Of a DNA stretch of 64,000 bases, positions 29,462 through 38,624 are shown in pieces. The translations under genes and the position numbers were made by a program. Origin of the DNA: Nocardia beijingensis NBRC 16342 (lineage in GTDB: Bacteria > Actinomycetota > Actinomycetes > Mycobacteriales > Mycobacteriaceae). Where the stretch lies: contig NZ_BDBC01000001.1 of the NCBI RefSeq assembly GCF_001612785.1, positions 62,001 to 126,000 on the forward strand, given 5' to 3'. Each line of letters starts with the position of its first letter. Within the stretch, counting starts at the first letter, position 1. The notes under the pieces were generated by a model. That model was not told the DNA's origin and did no database searches. It saw only the letters and a program-made list of their open reading frames with translations.

Positions 29462-30868
29462 GTGACGCTGCGCCTCTTTGACACCGACACGCGGACCATG
29501 CGCGATTTCGCGCCCCTGGTCCCCGGCCGTGCCTCGGTGTACCTCTGTGGCGCCACCGTGCAGGGCGAGCCGCACATCGGCCACGTGCGCAGCGGAGTCG
29601 CGTTCGACGTGCTGCGACGCTGGTTGCTCGCGCACGACATCGACGTCTTCTTCATCCGCAATGTCACCGATATCGAGGACAAGATCCTGACCAAGGCCGC
29701 CGAGGCGGGCAGGCCGTGGTGGGAGTGGGCCGCCACGCACGAGCGCGCCTTCGACCGCGCCTACGAGCAGCTCGGTGTGCTGCCGCCGTCGGCGGAGCCG
29801 CGCGCCACCGGCCACATCACCCAGATGGTGGAGATGATGCAGCGGCTGATCGACCGCGGCCACGCCTACGCCTCGGCCGGGAACGTCTACTTCGACGTGG
29901 TCAGCTACCCCGATTACGGCAAACTGTCCGGCCACAAACTCGACGACGTGCACCAGGGCGAGAGCGCGGGCGAGGGCAAGCGCGACCCGCGCGACTTCAC
30001 CCTGTGGAAGGCGGCCAAGCCGGGCGAGCCGACCTGGCCGTCGCCATGGGGGCCCGGCCGCCCCGGTTGGCACCTGGAATGCTCCGCGATGGCCGAGTTC
30101 TATCTCGGCGCGGAATTCGACATCCATTGCGGCGGCATGGACCTGGTGTTCCCGCACCACGAGAACGAGATCGCCCAGTCGAAGGCGGCCGGCGACGGTT
30201 TCGCCCGGTACTGGCTGCACAACGGCTGGGTGACCATGGGCGGGGAGAAGATGTCCAAGTCGCTGGGCAACGTGCTGTCCGTGCCGAACGTGCTCAAGCA
30301 GGTGCGTGCCGTCGAACTGCGGTTCTACCTGGGCAGCGCGCACTACCGCTCGATGCTGGAGTACTCGGAGAAGGCCCTGCACGACGCGGCGCAGTCCTAC
30401 CAGCGCATCGAGGCGTTCGTGAACCGGGTGGTCGACCGGGCCGGTGCGATTCCGGTGGGCAAGTGGACCGACGCGTTCGCCGCCGCTCTCGACGACGATC
30501 TGGCGGTGCCGAAGGCGTTGGCGGAGATCCACCGCGCGGTGCACGAGGGCAACAAGGCGCTGGAGGTCGGCGCGATCGACTCCGCGCGTGACCTCGCGGG
30601 CCAGGTGCGCGCCATGCTCGCCGTCCTCGGTGTCGATCCGCTCGACCCGCACTGGTACACCCCGAGCGATTCCTCGGCCGCGCTAACCGCTCTCGACGTG
30701 CTGGTACGCGCGGAACTCGACCGCCGCCAGGAGGCGCGCGCCGCCAAGGACTGGGCGACCGCCGACGCCGTGCGCGATCGCCTCCAGTCCGCCGGCATCG
30801 AGGTCACCGACACGGCCGACGGCCCCGAATGGGCGCTGGCGGCATCGCAATCCGGAAAGGCCGAGTGA
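29462..30868 (+). CDS. cysS: Cysteinyl-tRNA synthetase
   Basis: 468 aa class I synthetase. The HIGH motif is exact in [11 protein letters not shown] near residue 38, KMSKS in [12 protein letters not shown] near 262, and zinc ligands include LCGAT (Cys near 27), LECSAM and HHENE. Unlike MshC of the same fold, it retains the full C-terminal helical tRNA-binding region. TAGGAT (29448-29453) ends 8 nt before the GTG, consistent with a leaderless start. Its stop overlaps the rlmB start. Confidence 0.96.
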   Translation: MTLRLFDTDTRTMRDFAPLVPGRASVYLCGATVQGEPHIGHVRSGVAFDVLRRWLLAHDIDVFFIRNVTDIEDKILTKAAEAGRPWWEWAATHERAFDRAYEQLGVLPPSAEPRATGHITQMVEMMQRLIDRGHAYASAGNVYFDVVSYPDYGKLSGHKLDDVHQGESAGEGKRDPRDFTLWKAAKPGEPTWPSPWGPGRPGWHLECSAMAEFYLGAEFDIHCGGMDLVFPHHENEIAQSKAAGDGFARYWLHNGWVTMGGEKMSKSLGNVLSVPNVLKQVRAVELRFYLGSAHYRSMLEYSEKALHDAAQSYQRIEAFVNRVVDRAGAIPVGKWTDAFAAALDDDLAVPKALAEIHRAVHEGNKALEVGAIDSARDLAGQVRAMLAVLGVDPLDPHWYTPSDSSAALTALDVLVRAELDRRQEARAAKDWATADAVRDRLQSAGIEVTDTADGPEWALAASQSGKAE

Positions 30869-31845
30869 TGGCAGGCAATTCGCAGCGCCGCGGTGCGGTT
30901 CGCAAGAGCGGCAGCAAGAAGGGCGCCGTGGTCGGCTCCGGCGGCAAGCGCAGGCGCGGGCTGGAGGGGCGTGGCGCCACGCCGCCCGCGGAGATGCGCA
31001 CCAAGCACCCCGCCGCCAAGCGGGCTGCCGCGAAAACCAAGGCCGCGCAAGGACGTTCGTCCGCGCGCGGCGCCACCACCCGTCCCGCCGGACGCAAGAC
31101 CGACGACGGCCCCGAGTTGGTGCTCGGGCGCAATCCGGTGGTGGAGTGCCTGCGGGCCGGTGTGCCCGCGACCGCGCTGTACGTCGCGGTCGGCACCGAG
31201 AACGACGACCGGTTGACCGAGAGCGTGCGGCTGGCCGCCGACACCGGGATCTCCATCCTGGAGGTGCCGCGGACGGACTTGGATCGGCTGAGCGCCAACG
31301 GTTTGCACCAAGGCGTGGCCCTTCAGGTGCCGCCGTACCGCTACGCCCACCCGGACGATCTGCTCGACCGGGTGCGCGGCGCCGCCGAGCCCGCGCTGCT
31401 GGTCGCGCTGGACAACATCTCCGATCCGCGCAACCTGGGCGCGGTGGTGCGTTCCGTGGCGGCCTTCGGTGGTCACGGTGTGCTCATCCCGCAGCGGCGC
31501 AGCGCGAGCGTCACCGCGGTGGCCTGGCGCACCAGCGCGGGCGCTGCCGCTCGGCTCCCGGTCGCCCGCGCCACCAATCTCACTCGCACGCTGAAGGATT
31601 GGGCCGCCAAGGGCATCCAGGTAGTGGGCTTGGACGCCGGTGGCGACACCACGCTGGACGATTTCGACGGTCGCGAGCCGACCGTGATCGTGGTCGGCTC
31701 GGAGGGCAAGGGGCTGTCGCGCCTGGTACGTGAGTCCTGTGACTCGATCTTGTCGATCCCGATGGCGGGGCCGGTGGAATCGCTGAACGCGTCGGTGGCC
31801 GCCGGTGTGGTGCTCTCCGAAGTCGCCCGCCAGCGCCGCGTCTGA
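30868..31845 (+). CDS. rlmB: 23S rRNA guanosine 2'-O-methyltransferase, TrmH/RlmB family
   Basis: 325 aa SPOUT methyltransferase. A long Lys/Arg/Ala-rich N-terminal extension (about 85 residues) probably binds RNA. The substrate-binding domain starts [13 protein letters not shown]. The trefoil-knot domain has [15 protein letters not shown] near 190, [13 protein letters not shown] near 275 and [15 protein letters not shown] near 300. Target position not provable from sequence. ATG overlaps the cysS stop. Confidence 0.9.
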   Translation: MAGNSQRRGAVRKSGSKKGAVVGSGGKRRRGLEGRGATPPAEMRTKHPAAKRAAAKTKAAQGRSSARGATTRPAGRKTDDGPELVLGRNPVVECLRAGVPATALYVAVGTENDDRLTESVRLAADTGISILEVPRTDLDRLSANGLHQGVALQVPPYRYAHPDDLLDRVRGAAEPALLVALDNISDPRNLGAVVRSVAAFGGHGVLIPQRRSASVTAVAWRTSAGAAARLPVARATNLTRTLKDWAAKGIQVVGLDAGGDTTLDDFDGREPTVIVVGSEGKGLSRLVRESCDSILSIPMAGPVESLNASVAAGVVLSEVARQRRV

Positions 31846-31907
31846 AGGTTTTCGCCTCGCACGCCTAAAAACACGGAGAGGCGGCTCACCCCAGTAGAAT
31901 TCGGGTG

Positions 31908-32186
31908 GTGGTGATACCCAATCAGCCCATAGGTTCGCCGGTCGAGCATCCGAACGCGACGGCGGTGTTGTTTCTCGGCGCGGCGAGTGTCTTGTGCTGC
32001 GGGGTGCTCGGACCGGTGGCATGGGCGCTGGGACGGCGCGCGCTCGACCAGATCGAGGAATCCGGCGGCGCGTACGGTGGCCGGGCCCAGGTCATGGTCG
32101 GCTACATCCTCGGCGTCGTCGGCACCGTCCTGATGATCATCTTCGCGGTGCTGTTCCTGCTCATCCTGTTCGGCGGGAACGCTTGA
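31908..32186 (+). CDS. DUF4190-type small membrane protein
   Basis: 92 aa with two helices (about residues 18-38 and 62-88), a double-Cys SVLCCGVLGPVAWALGRRAL segment and the GYILGVVGT motif of DUF4190 proteins. Function unknown. Three overlapping GTG codons occur; TAGAAT (31895-31900) ends 7 nt before the one at 31908, favoured as a leaderless start. Confidence 0.75.
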   Translation: MVIPNQPIGSPVEHPNATAVLFLGAASVLCCGVLGPVAWALGRRALDQIEESGGAYGGRAQVMVGYILGVVGTVLMIIFAVLFLLILFGGNA

Positions 32187-32340
32187 GCGGCGGTGTGCAG
32201 GCGCCGGACGAGATCGGGACCGATCAGTCCCCGCACTGAAGTGCGACAGGCCACGCCTGAGTCCGTTCCGCCCATCAGGGGATGGGTGACGGTCGACCGT
32301 GTCCATGCGCCGACATCGCCGGAGCCGGGCGGAGCGCCGT

Positions 32341-33147
32341 CTAGTCCAGACTCGGCCGCTCGCGTTCGGCGGCGTCCCAGGCGGGCCATTCCGTGCTCAC
32401 GCTGCCGGACCAGCTCGGCTGCCTTCGGTCCCGGAACGCGGCCATGGCCTCGCCGCCGTCGATGCTCTTGGTCGCGTGCTGGTTGAGATCGGTCTCGAGT
32501 TGCCCGACCATGGCCGGGCTCATGCCGAGCCCTTCCCAGAGCAGCCGTTTGGACAGTGCCACCGGTAGCGGCGCCGAGCCGTTCGCGATGTCGTGCGCGA
32601 CGGCCAGCGCGGTGGGTAGCACCTCGCCCGCGGGCAACGAGCTGTTGGCCACGCCCATCGCCTTCGCCTCGTCACCGTCGAAGGTGCGCCCGGTGAGCAT
32701 GATGTCGGCGGCGTTGGCCATGCCGACCAGCCTGGGTAGCGTCCAGTGCGCGTAGCCGTCGGCCAGGACGCCGCGGCGCACCTGGTTCAGCCCGTATACC
32801 GCGTCGCGCGCCATGTACCGCAGGTCGCACTGCAAGGCCAGGGCCAAGCCGATGCCGACCGCGTGGCCGTTGACGGCCGCGATCACCGGCTTGCGCACGC
32901 GCCACGGCGGCGGGTCGATGGTGGCGCTCACCTCGCCCACCCGATTGGATAGGTCCGCGCCCGCGCAGAACGCGGGCGGGGTGCCGGTGATGATCACGGC
33001 ACGGATGGCGTCTTCCGAATCGCAGCGCTGCAACGCGGCGCCCAATTCGGCCGCCATCGTCGGGGTGAAGGCGTTCTGCTGGGCGGGCCGGTTGAGCGTG
33101 AGCACGGCGACGCCCCGAGAGACGTCGACGTGCAGTTCCGAACTCAT
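32341..33147 (-). CDS. Crotonase-fold protein lacking both catalytic glutamates
   Basis: 268 aa with the enoyl-CoA hydratase fold. Oxyanion-hole segments are intact (PPAFCAGADLS near residue 60, NGHAVGIGLALALQCD near 100). Compared with rat mitochondrial hydratase, Glu144 is replaced by Ala (GIGLALA instead of GGGCELA) and Glu164 by Gln (GLNQV instead of GQPEI). It is thus unlikely to hydrate enoyl-CoA by the usual mechanism and may act on another CoA thioester. TAACAT ends 8 nt before the ATG (minus strand). Lies 55 nt after an acyl-CoA dehydrogenase gene on the same strand. Confidence 0.85.
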   Translation of the reverse strand: MSSELHVDVSRGVAVLTLNRPAQQNAFTPTMAAELGAALQRCDSEDAIRAVIITGTPPAFCAGADLSNRVGEVSATIDPPPWRVRKPVIAAVNGHAVGIGLALALQCDLRYMARDAVYGLNQVRRGVLADGYAHWTLPRLVGMANAADIMLTGRTFDGDEAKAMGVANSSLPAGEVLPTALAVAHDIANGSAPLPVALSKRLLWEGLGMSPAMVGQLETDLNQHATKSIDGGEAMAAFRDRRQPSWSGSVSTEWPAWDAAERERPSLD

Positions 33148-33202
33148 GCCACAGGATGTTAGCCGACGCGCGCTGACCTGACCCGGGGCCGAAAGTCCTC
33201 CG

Positions 33203-34375
33203 CTATCCGCGCAGCACCTTGCGCCCGATGGCGTACTTGTGCACCTCGGTCGGCCCGTCGTAGAGGCGGAAGGCACGCATGTCCCGGAAGATCATCTCGA
33301 CCACCGTCTCGTCGCTGATGCCGATGCCGCCGAGCACCTGCACGCACCGGTCGGCGACCTTGAACAGCTCCTCCGACACGAACGATTTGGCGATCGAACT
33401 CTCGTGCCGCGCCTTCTCGCCGTTGTCCATCAGCCAGCACGCGTGCCAGATGGTCAGCCTGCACTGGTGCAGCGCGATCTCGTTGTCGGCCAGCATGAAC
33501 GACACGCCCTCGTGCTCGCCGATCGGCTTGCCGAACGCGGTGCGGGTGCGCGCGTGCTCGATCGCGATGCTCTGGGCACGCTCGGCCGCGCCGAGCCAGC
33601 GCATGCAGTGGGTCAGGCGGGCCGGAGCGAGCCGGAGCTGGGCGTAGCGCAGCGCCTGGCCCGCCTCGCCGAGCAGCGCCTCCCTGGGCAGGACCAGGTT
33701 GTCGAAGCGGACCACGCCGTGTCCGGCGACGTAGTTGCGGTCCATGGTGTTCATCGTGCGTTCGATGACGATGCCGGGCTGGTCGCCGTCGGCCAGGAAC
33801 AGCGTGGGGCCCTCGGGCAGGTGCGGGTTGGCGGCGAGGCGCGCCATGATGATCCAGGTCTTCGCGCCGTTCGCCCCGGTGATCAGCCACTTGCGTCCGT
33901 TGATGGTGAAGTTCTCGCCGTCGAAGGTGGCGCTGGTGGACAGCTGGGCCGGGTCCGAGCCCGCGCCGTCGGGCTCGGTCATGGCGAAGACCGAGCGCTG
34001 GTGGCCCGCGACGACGGGGGCGAGGAAACGCTGGACCTGGCCGGGATCGGCCACCTTGGACAGCAGGAACATGTTGCCTTCGTCGGGCGCCGCGCAGTTC
34101 ATCGCGACCGGGCCGAGCGTCGACCAGCCCGCCGCCTCGTAGATCACCGCCTGTTCGATGTGGGTCAAACCGCGTCCGCCGAGCGACTCGGGGGCCTGCA
34201 CGGTGAGCAGCTTCTCGGCGCGGGCGAGTTCGACGAGTTCCTGCCGCAGCTCGTCGGTCGGGCCGTGCGCGGTCAGGCGCGGGTCCCGCTCGTAGGGAAC
34301 GATCTTGTCGATGACGAAGCGGCGCACTCGGTCGCGTTCGGCGGCGAGGTCGGCGGGAATCGCGAAGTCGATCAT
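33203..34375 (-). CDS. Acyl-CoA dehydrogenase
   Basis: 390 aa FAD enzyme. Central strand FAMTEPDGAGSDPAQLSTSA near residue 133; C-terminal CVQVLGGIGISDETVVE near 345. The usual catalytic YEGT segment reads LYDGPTEVHKYAIGR, with Asp in place of Glu, as in ACAD10/11-like members. Likely oxidises a branched or unusual acyl-CoA. Probably co-transcribed with the crotonase; the specific pathway is unknown. The 297 bases upstream (34376-34672) hold nothing I can assign. Confidence 0.88.
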   Translation of the reverse strand: MIDFAIPADLAAERDRVRRFVIDKIVPYERDPRLTAHGPTDELRQELVELARAEKLLTVQAPESLGGRGLTHIEQAVIYEAAGWSTLGPVAMNCAAPDEGNMFLLSKVADPGQVQRFLAPVVAGHQRSVFAMTEPDGAGSDPAQLSTSATFDGENFTINGRKWLITGANGAKTWIIMARLAANPHLPEGPTLFLADGDQPGIVIERTMNTMDRNYVAGHGVVRFDNLVLPREALLGEAGQALRYAQLRLAPARLTHCMRWLGAAERAQSIAIEHARTRTAFGKPIGEHEGVSFMLADNEIALHQCRLTIWHACWLMDNGEKARHESSIAKSFVSEELFKVADRCVQVLGGIGISDETVVEMIFRDMRAFRLYDGPTEVHKYAIGRKVLRG

Positions 34376-34672
34376 CGTTGGTCACCATTCGTTCGGGGGC
34401 GCGACGGGTCGAGCATACGAAAGCATCTCGATGTGACTGAAGGCGGCTGCCATCACTGGCCCGTGAGTGCCGGAGGCCTGAGCTGCGCCGACAATCGCTG
34501 GTTGCGGTCTCGGCATCGCCGAAGACGATGCAAGAACCGTCGCGAGATCGCACGGGCCAGTCCATCGCACTGGAGGAGTTCCGTGCAGAGGAACCTGTCC
34601 GCCCGGAGATTCAGGAGTGCGGGACGGTGACCAGCCCGCAGCCAGGGCGCGCGCCGGGACGTGCGACGACTC

Positions 34673-35647
34673 TCAGGACGGCTCTCCATAGCAGGCGGCC
34701 ATTGCGGCGGCGCGGTCGCGCAGGGAGGTGCGCAACCACTGCGGGGACAGGGCTTCCGCGTCCGCGGCGAGCTCCCAGAGCGCCCATTCGGCATGTCGCG
34801 CGTCCTGGAAGGTCACCTCCAGTCGCAGCAGGCCGCCGGTGTCGGGTTCTTCGGCACGGACGCTGAGTGCGGTGCTCACCAGGGCAGCCCGCCGAGCCGG
34901 GTTCACCCGTACCAGCACGGTGACTTGGTCGCCGCCCATCCGGAACCGCGTGCTGTGTTCCTGCCAGGCCCGGTCCAGATCGACCCGGTTCGGTCGCTGC
35001 GCGGGTTCGGGGAGTTCCTCGGCGGCCAGCACCCGTGCGAGCCGGTAGGTGCGGTCGGCGCCGGACCTGGTGGCCAGCAAGTAGCCTTGGCCGCGTGCGG
35101 TGACCAGGCCGATCGGATCCACCGTGCGCCACGCCGGGGTCTGGTCCACAGCCGCGTAATGAATGCGCAGTTTGTGTCCGGCCAGCACCGCGCGCCTGAT
35201 CTCGGTCACGATCGCGTCGGGCACCTCCTCGGCAATCAGCCGACGCGCGAGGATGTCGGTCTCCGGGTCGATGAGCAATCGCTGCGCCGCGTCGCTCGCG
35301 ATGGCCCGATGACTCTCGGGTAGCGCGTCGACCACCTTGAGCATGGCCGAGGCGAGCGCGGAGCCCAGGCCGAATCCCTGCGCGCCGCGCCGGGTCCCGG
35401 CGACCAGCAGGGCGAGCGCCTCGTCGTGGTTCAGGCCGGTGAGTTCGGTCTGGAACCCGGGCAACAACGCGAAACCGCCGTGCCGCCCGCGTTCGGCGTA
35501 GACCGGGACGCCGGCAGCGGACAGGGCTTCGATGTCGCGCAGCACCGTGCGGGTGGATACCTCCAGCTCGCGGGCGAGCGCGTCCGCGGTCAACCGACCG
35601 CGCTGACGCAGCAGCAGCACCAGCGAGACCAAGCGGTCGGCGCGCAT
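34673..35647 (-). CDS. WYL-domain transcriptional regulator, YafY type
   Basis: 324 aa. N-terminal DeoR-like HTH (RLTADALARELEVSTRTVLRDIEAL, about residues 18-42), the GGFALLPGF wing, then a WYL domain (near 140-215, HYAAVDQTPAWRTVDPIGLV) and WCX C-terminus. WYL domains sense nucleic acid or small ligands. Divergent from ridA. TACGTT (minus strand, 35654-35659) ends 6 nt before the ATG; a palindrome over it suggests autoregulation. Confidence 0.88.
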   Translation of the reverse strand: MRADRLVSLVLLLRQRGRLTADALARELEVSTRTVLRDIEALSAAGVPVYAERGRHGGFALLPGFQTELTGLNHDEALALLVAGTRRGAQGFGLGSALASAMLKVVDALPESHRAIASDAAQRLLIDPETDILARRLIAEEVPDAIVTEIRRAVLAGHKLRIHYAAVDQTPAWRTVDPIGLVTARGQGYLLATRSGADRTYRLARVLAAEELPEPAQRPNRVDLDRAWQEHSTRFRMGGDQVTVLVRVNPARRAALVSTALSVRAEEPDTGGLLRLEVTFQDARHAEWALWELAADAEALSPQWLRTSLRDRAAAMAACYGEPS

Positions 35648-35654
35648 GCGGAAA

Positions 35655-35670
35655 ACGTACCGGAATACGT
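35655..35670. promoter_or_regulatory. Palindrome in the WYL-ridA intergenic region
   Basis: ACGTA (35655-35659), a 6-nt spacer, TACGT (35666-35670). It overlaps the WYL gene's own -10 and is a likely operator. Confidence 0.45.
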
Positions 35671-35741
35671 GACCGAAGATGTCGTGATTTGTTGGGAGGC
35701 TCGACGGCGTACGGATTCGCGATGGATCGATGGGAGCTGAT

Positions 35742-36143
35742 GTGGCAGTGGAACGAACGGCGGTCAACCCGGTGACGTGGGCGGCGGAGATGGGTTTCAA
35801 CCAGGGTGAGGTCGTCTCCGGGCACACCAGGACGCTGTATTGCTCCGGGCAGACCGCGATGAGCGGCGACGGCAAGCCTCAGCATGAGGGTGACATGGCG
35901 GCGCAGTTGGCGCTGAGCATCGACAACTTGGAGGCCGTGCTCGTCGAGGCGGGGATGTCGCTGGCGAACCTCGTCCGGCTGAACGTCTACACCACCGATG
36001 TCGATCTGCTGTTCCCGCACTACGGGGTGCTGGCGTCGCGGTTGGGGGCCGCCGGGGTGGCGCCTGCCACGACGATGCTCGGCGTAACGCGGCTGGCGAT
36101 TCCCGGCCAGATGGTGGAGCTCGAGGGCACCGCCGTCGCGTGA
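35742..36143 (+). CDS. RidA-family protein
   Basis: 133 aa YjgF/YER057c/UK114 fold. LYCSGQTAMSGDGKP near residue 35, LAIDNLEAVL-like helix, LVRLNVYTTDVDLLF near 80 and the C-terminal VELEGTAVA are typical. It lacks the conserved Arg of true RidA imine deaminases (the usual PxR.. turn reads APATTMLGV), so enamine deaminase activity is uncertain. GGGAG 5 nt upstream supports the GTG at 35742. Divergent from the WYL regulator. Confidence 0.82.
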   Translation: MAVERTAVNPVTWAAEMGFNQGEVVSGHTRTLYCSGQTAMSGDGKPQHEGDMAAQLALSIDNLEAVLVEAGMSLANLVRLNVYTTDVDLLFPHYGVLASRLGAAGVAPATTMLGVTRLAIPGQMVELEGTAVA

Positions 36144-36153
36144 CGTGGCCTGG

Positions 36154-36189
36154 CCGCTCCTCGTGCCGGGGGACCGGCACGAGGAGCGG
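36154..36189. terminator. Terminator hairpin
   Basis: A perfect 16-bp stem (36154-36169 with 36174-36189) and a 4-nt loop between convergent ridA and the zinc permease gene. Confidence 0.85.
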
Positions 36190-36236
36190 GAAGGTGGATG
36201 GTCGCTGGTGACGCGGACGGGCCGTGGGTGGCGGGC

Positions 36237-37106
36237 TCAGCGGGCGCGGGCGAGTCGGCGGTTGCGGGTGCCGAGCACGCGGCAGGCGAGGTAGATCAGG
36301 AACGAGATCGTGGTGACGAACGTCGAGACGGGGACGCCCGGCGCGAGCGAGAGCAGGATGCCGCCCACGGCGGCGAGTTCGGCGAACACCACGGCGAGCA
36401 CGGTCGCCCGGATCGGGTCCGCGGTCAGTTGGGCGGCTGCGGCGGCGGGGGTGATCAGCAGGGCGAGGACCAGCAGGGCGCCGACGATCTGCACGCCGAA
36501 CGCCGCCGTGATGCCGAGCAGGACGGCGAACACGATGGACAGCCCCCGCACCGGAACACCGCGGGCCACGGCCACTTCCGGATCGGAACTGGCGAACAGC
36601 AGCGGCCGGTAGACGAAGGCGAGCACCGCGATCACCCCGGCGGTGCAGACGGCGAGCAGGCCGAGCCCGTTGTTGCCGACGCTGACCACCTGGCCGGTCA
36701 GCAGCGAGAATTTCGATCCGGCGCGATCGGGGCCCAGCCACAGGAAAAGCACCGAGAGTCCGAGACCGAACGAGAGCACCACGGCGATCACCGAATCGCG
36801 TTCGCGCGCCCTGGCCCCGAGCAGGCCGAACAACACCGCCGCCACCACCGACCCCGCGATGGCGCCGAGGCCGACACCGACACCGGCCAGCAGCGCGGCG
36901 GCGGCGCCGGTCAGAGAGAGCTCGCTGGTGCCGTGCACGGCGAACGACATCTGCCTGCTGATGATCAGTGGGCCGATCACGCCGGACAGCAACCCCAACA
37001 GGGCCGCGGCGAGCAACGCCTGCTGGACGAAACCGTAGGACAGCAGGTTCGCCGTGGTGCCGAAATCCAGCATCTTGCCGAGGACGCCGGAGAGCTTGTC
37101 GTTCAC
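36237..37106 (-). CDS. znuB: Zinc ABC transporter permease
   Basis: 289 aa with eight or nine helices of the ABC-3 (ZnuB/TroC) family; conserved segments include GVIGPLIISRQMSFAVHGTSE near residue 42 and VQIVGALLVLALLITPAAAA near 205. GTG start overlaps the ATPase stop (GTGA). Third gene of znuA-znuC-znuB; zinc rather than manganese is inferred from the Zur-like box. Confidence 0.9.
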   Translation of the reverse strand: MNDKLSGVLGKMLDFGTTANLLSYGFVQQALLAAALLGLLSGVIGPLIISRQMSFAVHGTSELSLTGAAAALLAGVGVGLGAIAGSVVAAVLFGLLGARARERDSVIAVVLSFGLGLSVLFLWLGPDRAGSKFSLLTGQVVSVGNNGLGLLAVCTAGVIAVLAFVYRPLLFASSDPEVAVARGVPVRGLSIVFAVLLGITAAFGVQIVGALLVLALLITPAAAAAQLTADPIRATVLAVVFAELAAVGGILLSLAPGVPVSTFVTTISFLIYLACRVLGTRNRRLARAR

Positions 37107-38620
37107 GAACGCACTCCGCTCTGCTCGGGCTCCGTGGACGGCCGGTCGCCGTCGCCCTGCGCACCGTCGGCCGGGGCTTGGGATGCCTCCGCCGTGCCGT
37201 TGCCGTGTGGTGAGCGGTCGGACACCACGTCGCTGCCGTCCACCGACCCGGTCGATGCGTCCACCGCGGTCGCCAAGCCGCTCGGCGTCGGCTCGAGCGG
37301 GGATGCGCCGTGCGTCCACGGCTCGAACGGCGTCGCGTCGTCGCTTGTCAGGTCGGTGTCCGAGGACGGGCGGGTGGCGGTCGCTGCGGCTGCCGGTGCC
37401 CGTTCGGCCGCGGTGTCGCCGTTGCCCACCGGGTGGGTTGGTGAGTCACTGCTTTCCGCGTCTGTCGTGTGGGCGGTTGCCCCGTCGGTCTCCGGCGATC
37501 GGCGGGTGGCGGTTGCCGACGCTGCCGGTATCGGCTCGGCCGGGGCGTCGCCGTTGCGTGCCGGGTGAGCTGTCGACCGGTCGCTCTGAGTGCTGGTCCC
37601 CGAGGCGGAGGAGGTCGTGGGGGCGGTGAGGTCGGTAGGCGCCGAGGTCGGTGCTGCGGGGAGCGGCTTCGCCGCGGATGTCGCGGGCGAGGTGGCTGCG
37701 TCATCCACCGTTGCCTGGTCGCCGTGCGCGAACTCGTCGCCGGCCGGGCCGTGGCAGTGGCCGCCCGCGGTGCCGAGGGCGTCCATGGTGTCGCCGGTGC
37801 CGACGACCACCAGCCGCTCGCGTACCCGCAGGACGTCCACCTGGGTGCGGTACAGCTCCGACAGCACCGCCGAGGTCATCACCTCGTCCGGCGTTCCGAT
37901 CCGGAACCGGCCGTCGACCAGGTACAGCACCCGGTCCACGAGGGGCAGGATCGGGTTGATCTCGTGCGTCACGAACAGCACCGCGGTGTCGTGGGTGCGC
38001 CTGCGGCGATCGATGAGTTCGGCGACCAGTCGCTGATTCGCCAGGTCCAGGCTGAGCAACGGTTCGTCGCACAGCAAGACCTTCGGATCGCCGACCAACG
38101 CCTGCGCCACCCGCAGGCGCTGCTGCTCGCCGCCGGACATGGACTCCAGCGGCGCGTGGGCGAAACGCTCCGCGCCCACGTCGGCGATGGCGGCGGCCAC
38201 TTTGCGCTTGCGTTCGGCGCGGGAGCGCAGCCCGAGCCCCCACCGATGTCCGTCGACGCCGAGCCCGACGAGATCGACGCCGCGCAACTGCACCCCGGCG
38301 TCGATCGTCTTCTGTTGCGGCACGTAGCCGATGTCGTGATTGCCCGCGCGCGCCGGCGAGCCCGCGATCCGAGCTGTGCCCGAACTCAGGGCGACCTGGC
38401 CCAGCAGCACCTTCAGCAGCGAGGTCTTGCCCGAACCGTTCGGCCCGAGGACCGCGACGAATTCACCGGGCGTGACAGTGAGATCCAGCCCCTCCCAGAG
38501 GGTTCGGTCGCCGAACGACAAGCGGGCGTCCGCCAGCCGCACCGCGGCCGCGTCGTCGCCGATGTTCGATCGCCGTTCCACCCCGTCGGCGTGCTCGGTC
38601 AGCGCGGCTCCCTTGTTCAT
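37103..38620 (-). CDS. znuC: Zinc ABC transporter ATPase with long disordered tail
   Basis: 505 aa, about twice the normal length. Residues 28-275 are a standard ATPase: Walker A GPNGSGKT (59-66), Q-loop VPQQK, signature MSGGEQQ (161-167), Walker B VLLCDEP (181-187), His219. From about 290, after HCHG and FAHGD, some 215 residues are low-complexity Ala/Pro/Thr/Ser/Asp. They include two imperfect copies of a unit with HP-x-x-NGD...ATATR-x-S. Frame and codon bias stay good, so the tail seems genuine. Starts 4 nt after znuA. Confidence 0.88.
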   Translation of the reverse strand: MNKGAALTEHADGVERRSNIGDDAAAVRLADARLSFGDRTLWEGLDLTVTPGEFVAVLGPNGSGKTSLLKVLLGQVALSSGTARIAGSPARAGNHDIGYVPQQKTIDAGVQLRGVDLVGLGVDGHRWGLGLRSRAERKRKVAAAIADVGAERFAHAPLESMSGGEQQRLRVAQALVGDPKVLLCDEPLLSLDLANQRLVAELIDRRRRTHDTAVLFVTHEINPILPLVDRVLYLVDGRFRIGTPDEVMTSAVLSELYRTQVDVLRVRERLVVVGTGDTMDALGTAGGHCHGPAGDEFAHGDQATVDDAATSPATSAAKPLPAAPTSAPTDLTAPTTSSASGTSTQSDRSTAHPARNGDAPAEPIPAASATATRRSPETDGATAHTTDAESSDSPTHPVGNGDTAAERAPAAAATATRPSSDTDLTSDDATPFEPWTHGASPLEPTPSGLATAVDASTGSVDGSDVVSDRSPHGNGTAEASQAPADGAQGDGDRPSTEPEQSGVRS

Positions 38621-38624
38621 CTGC

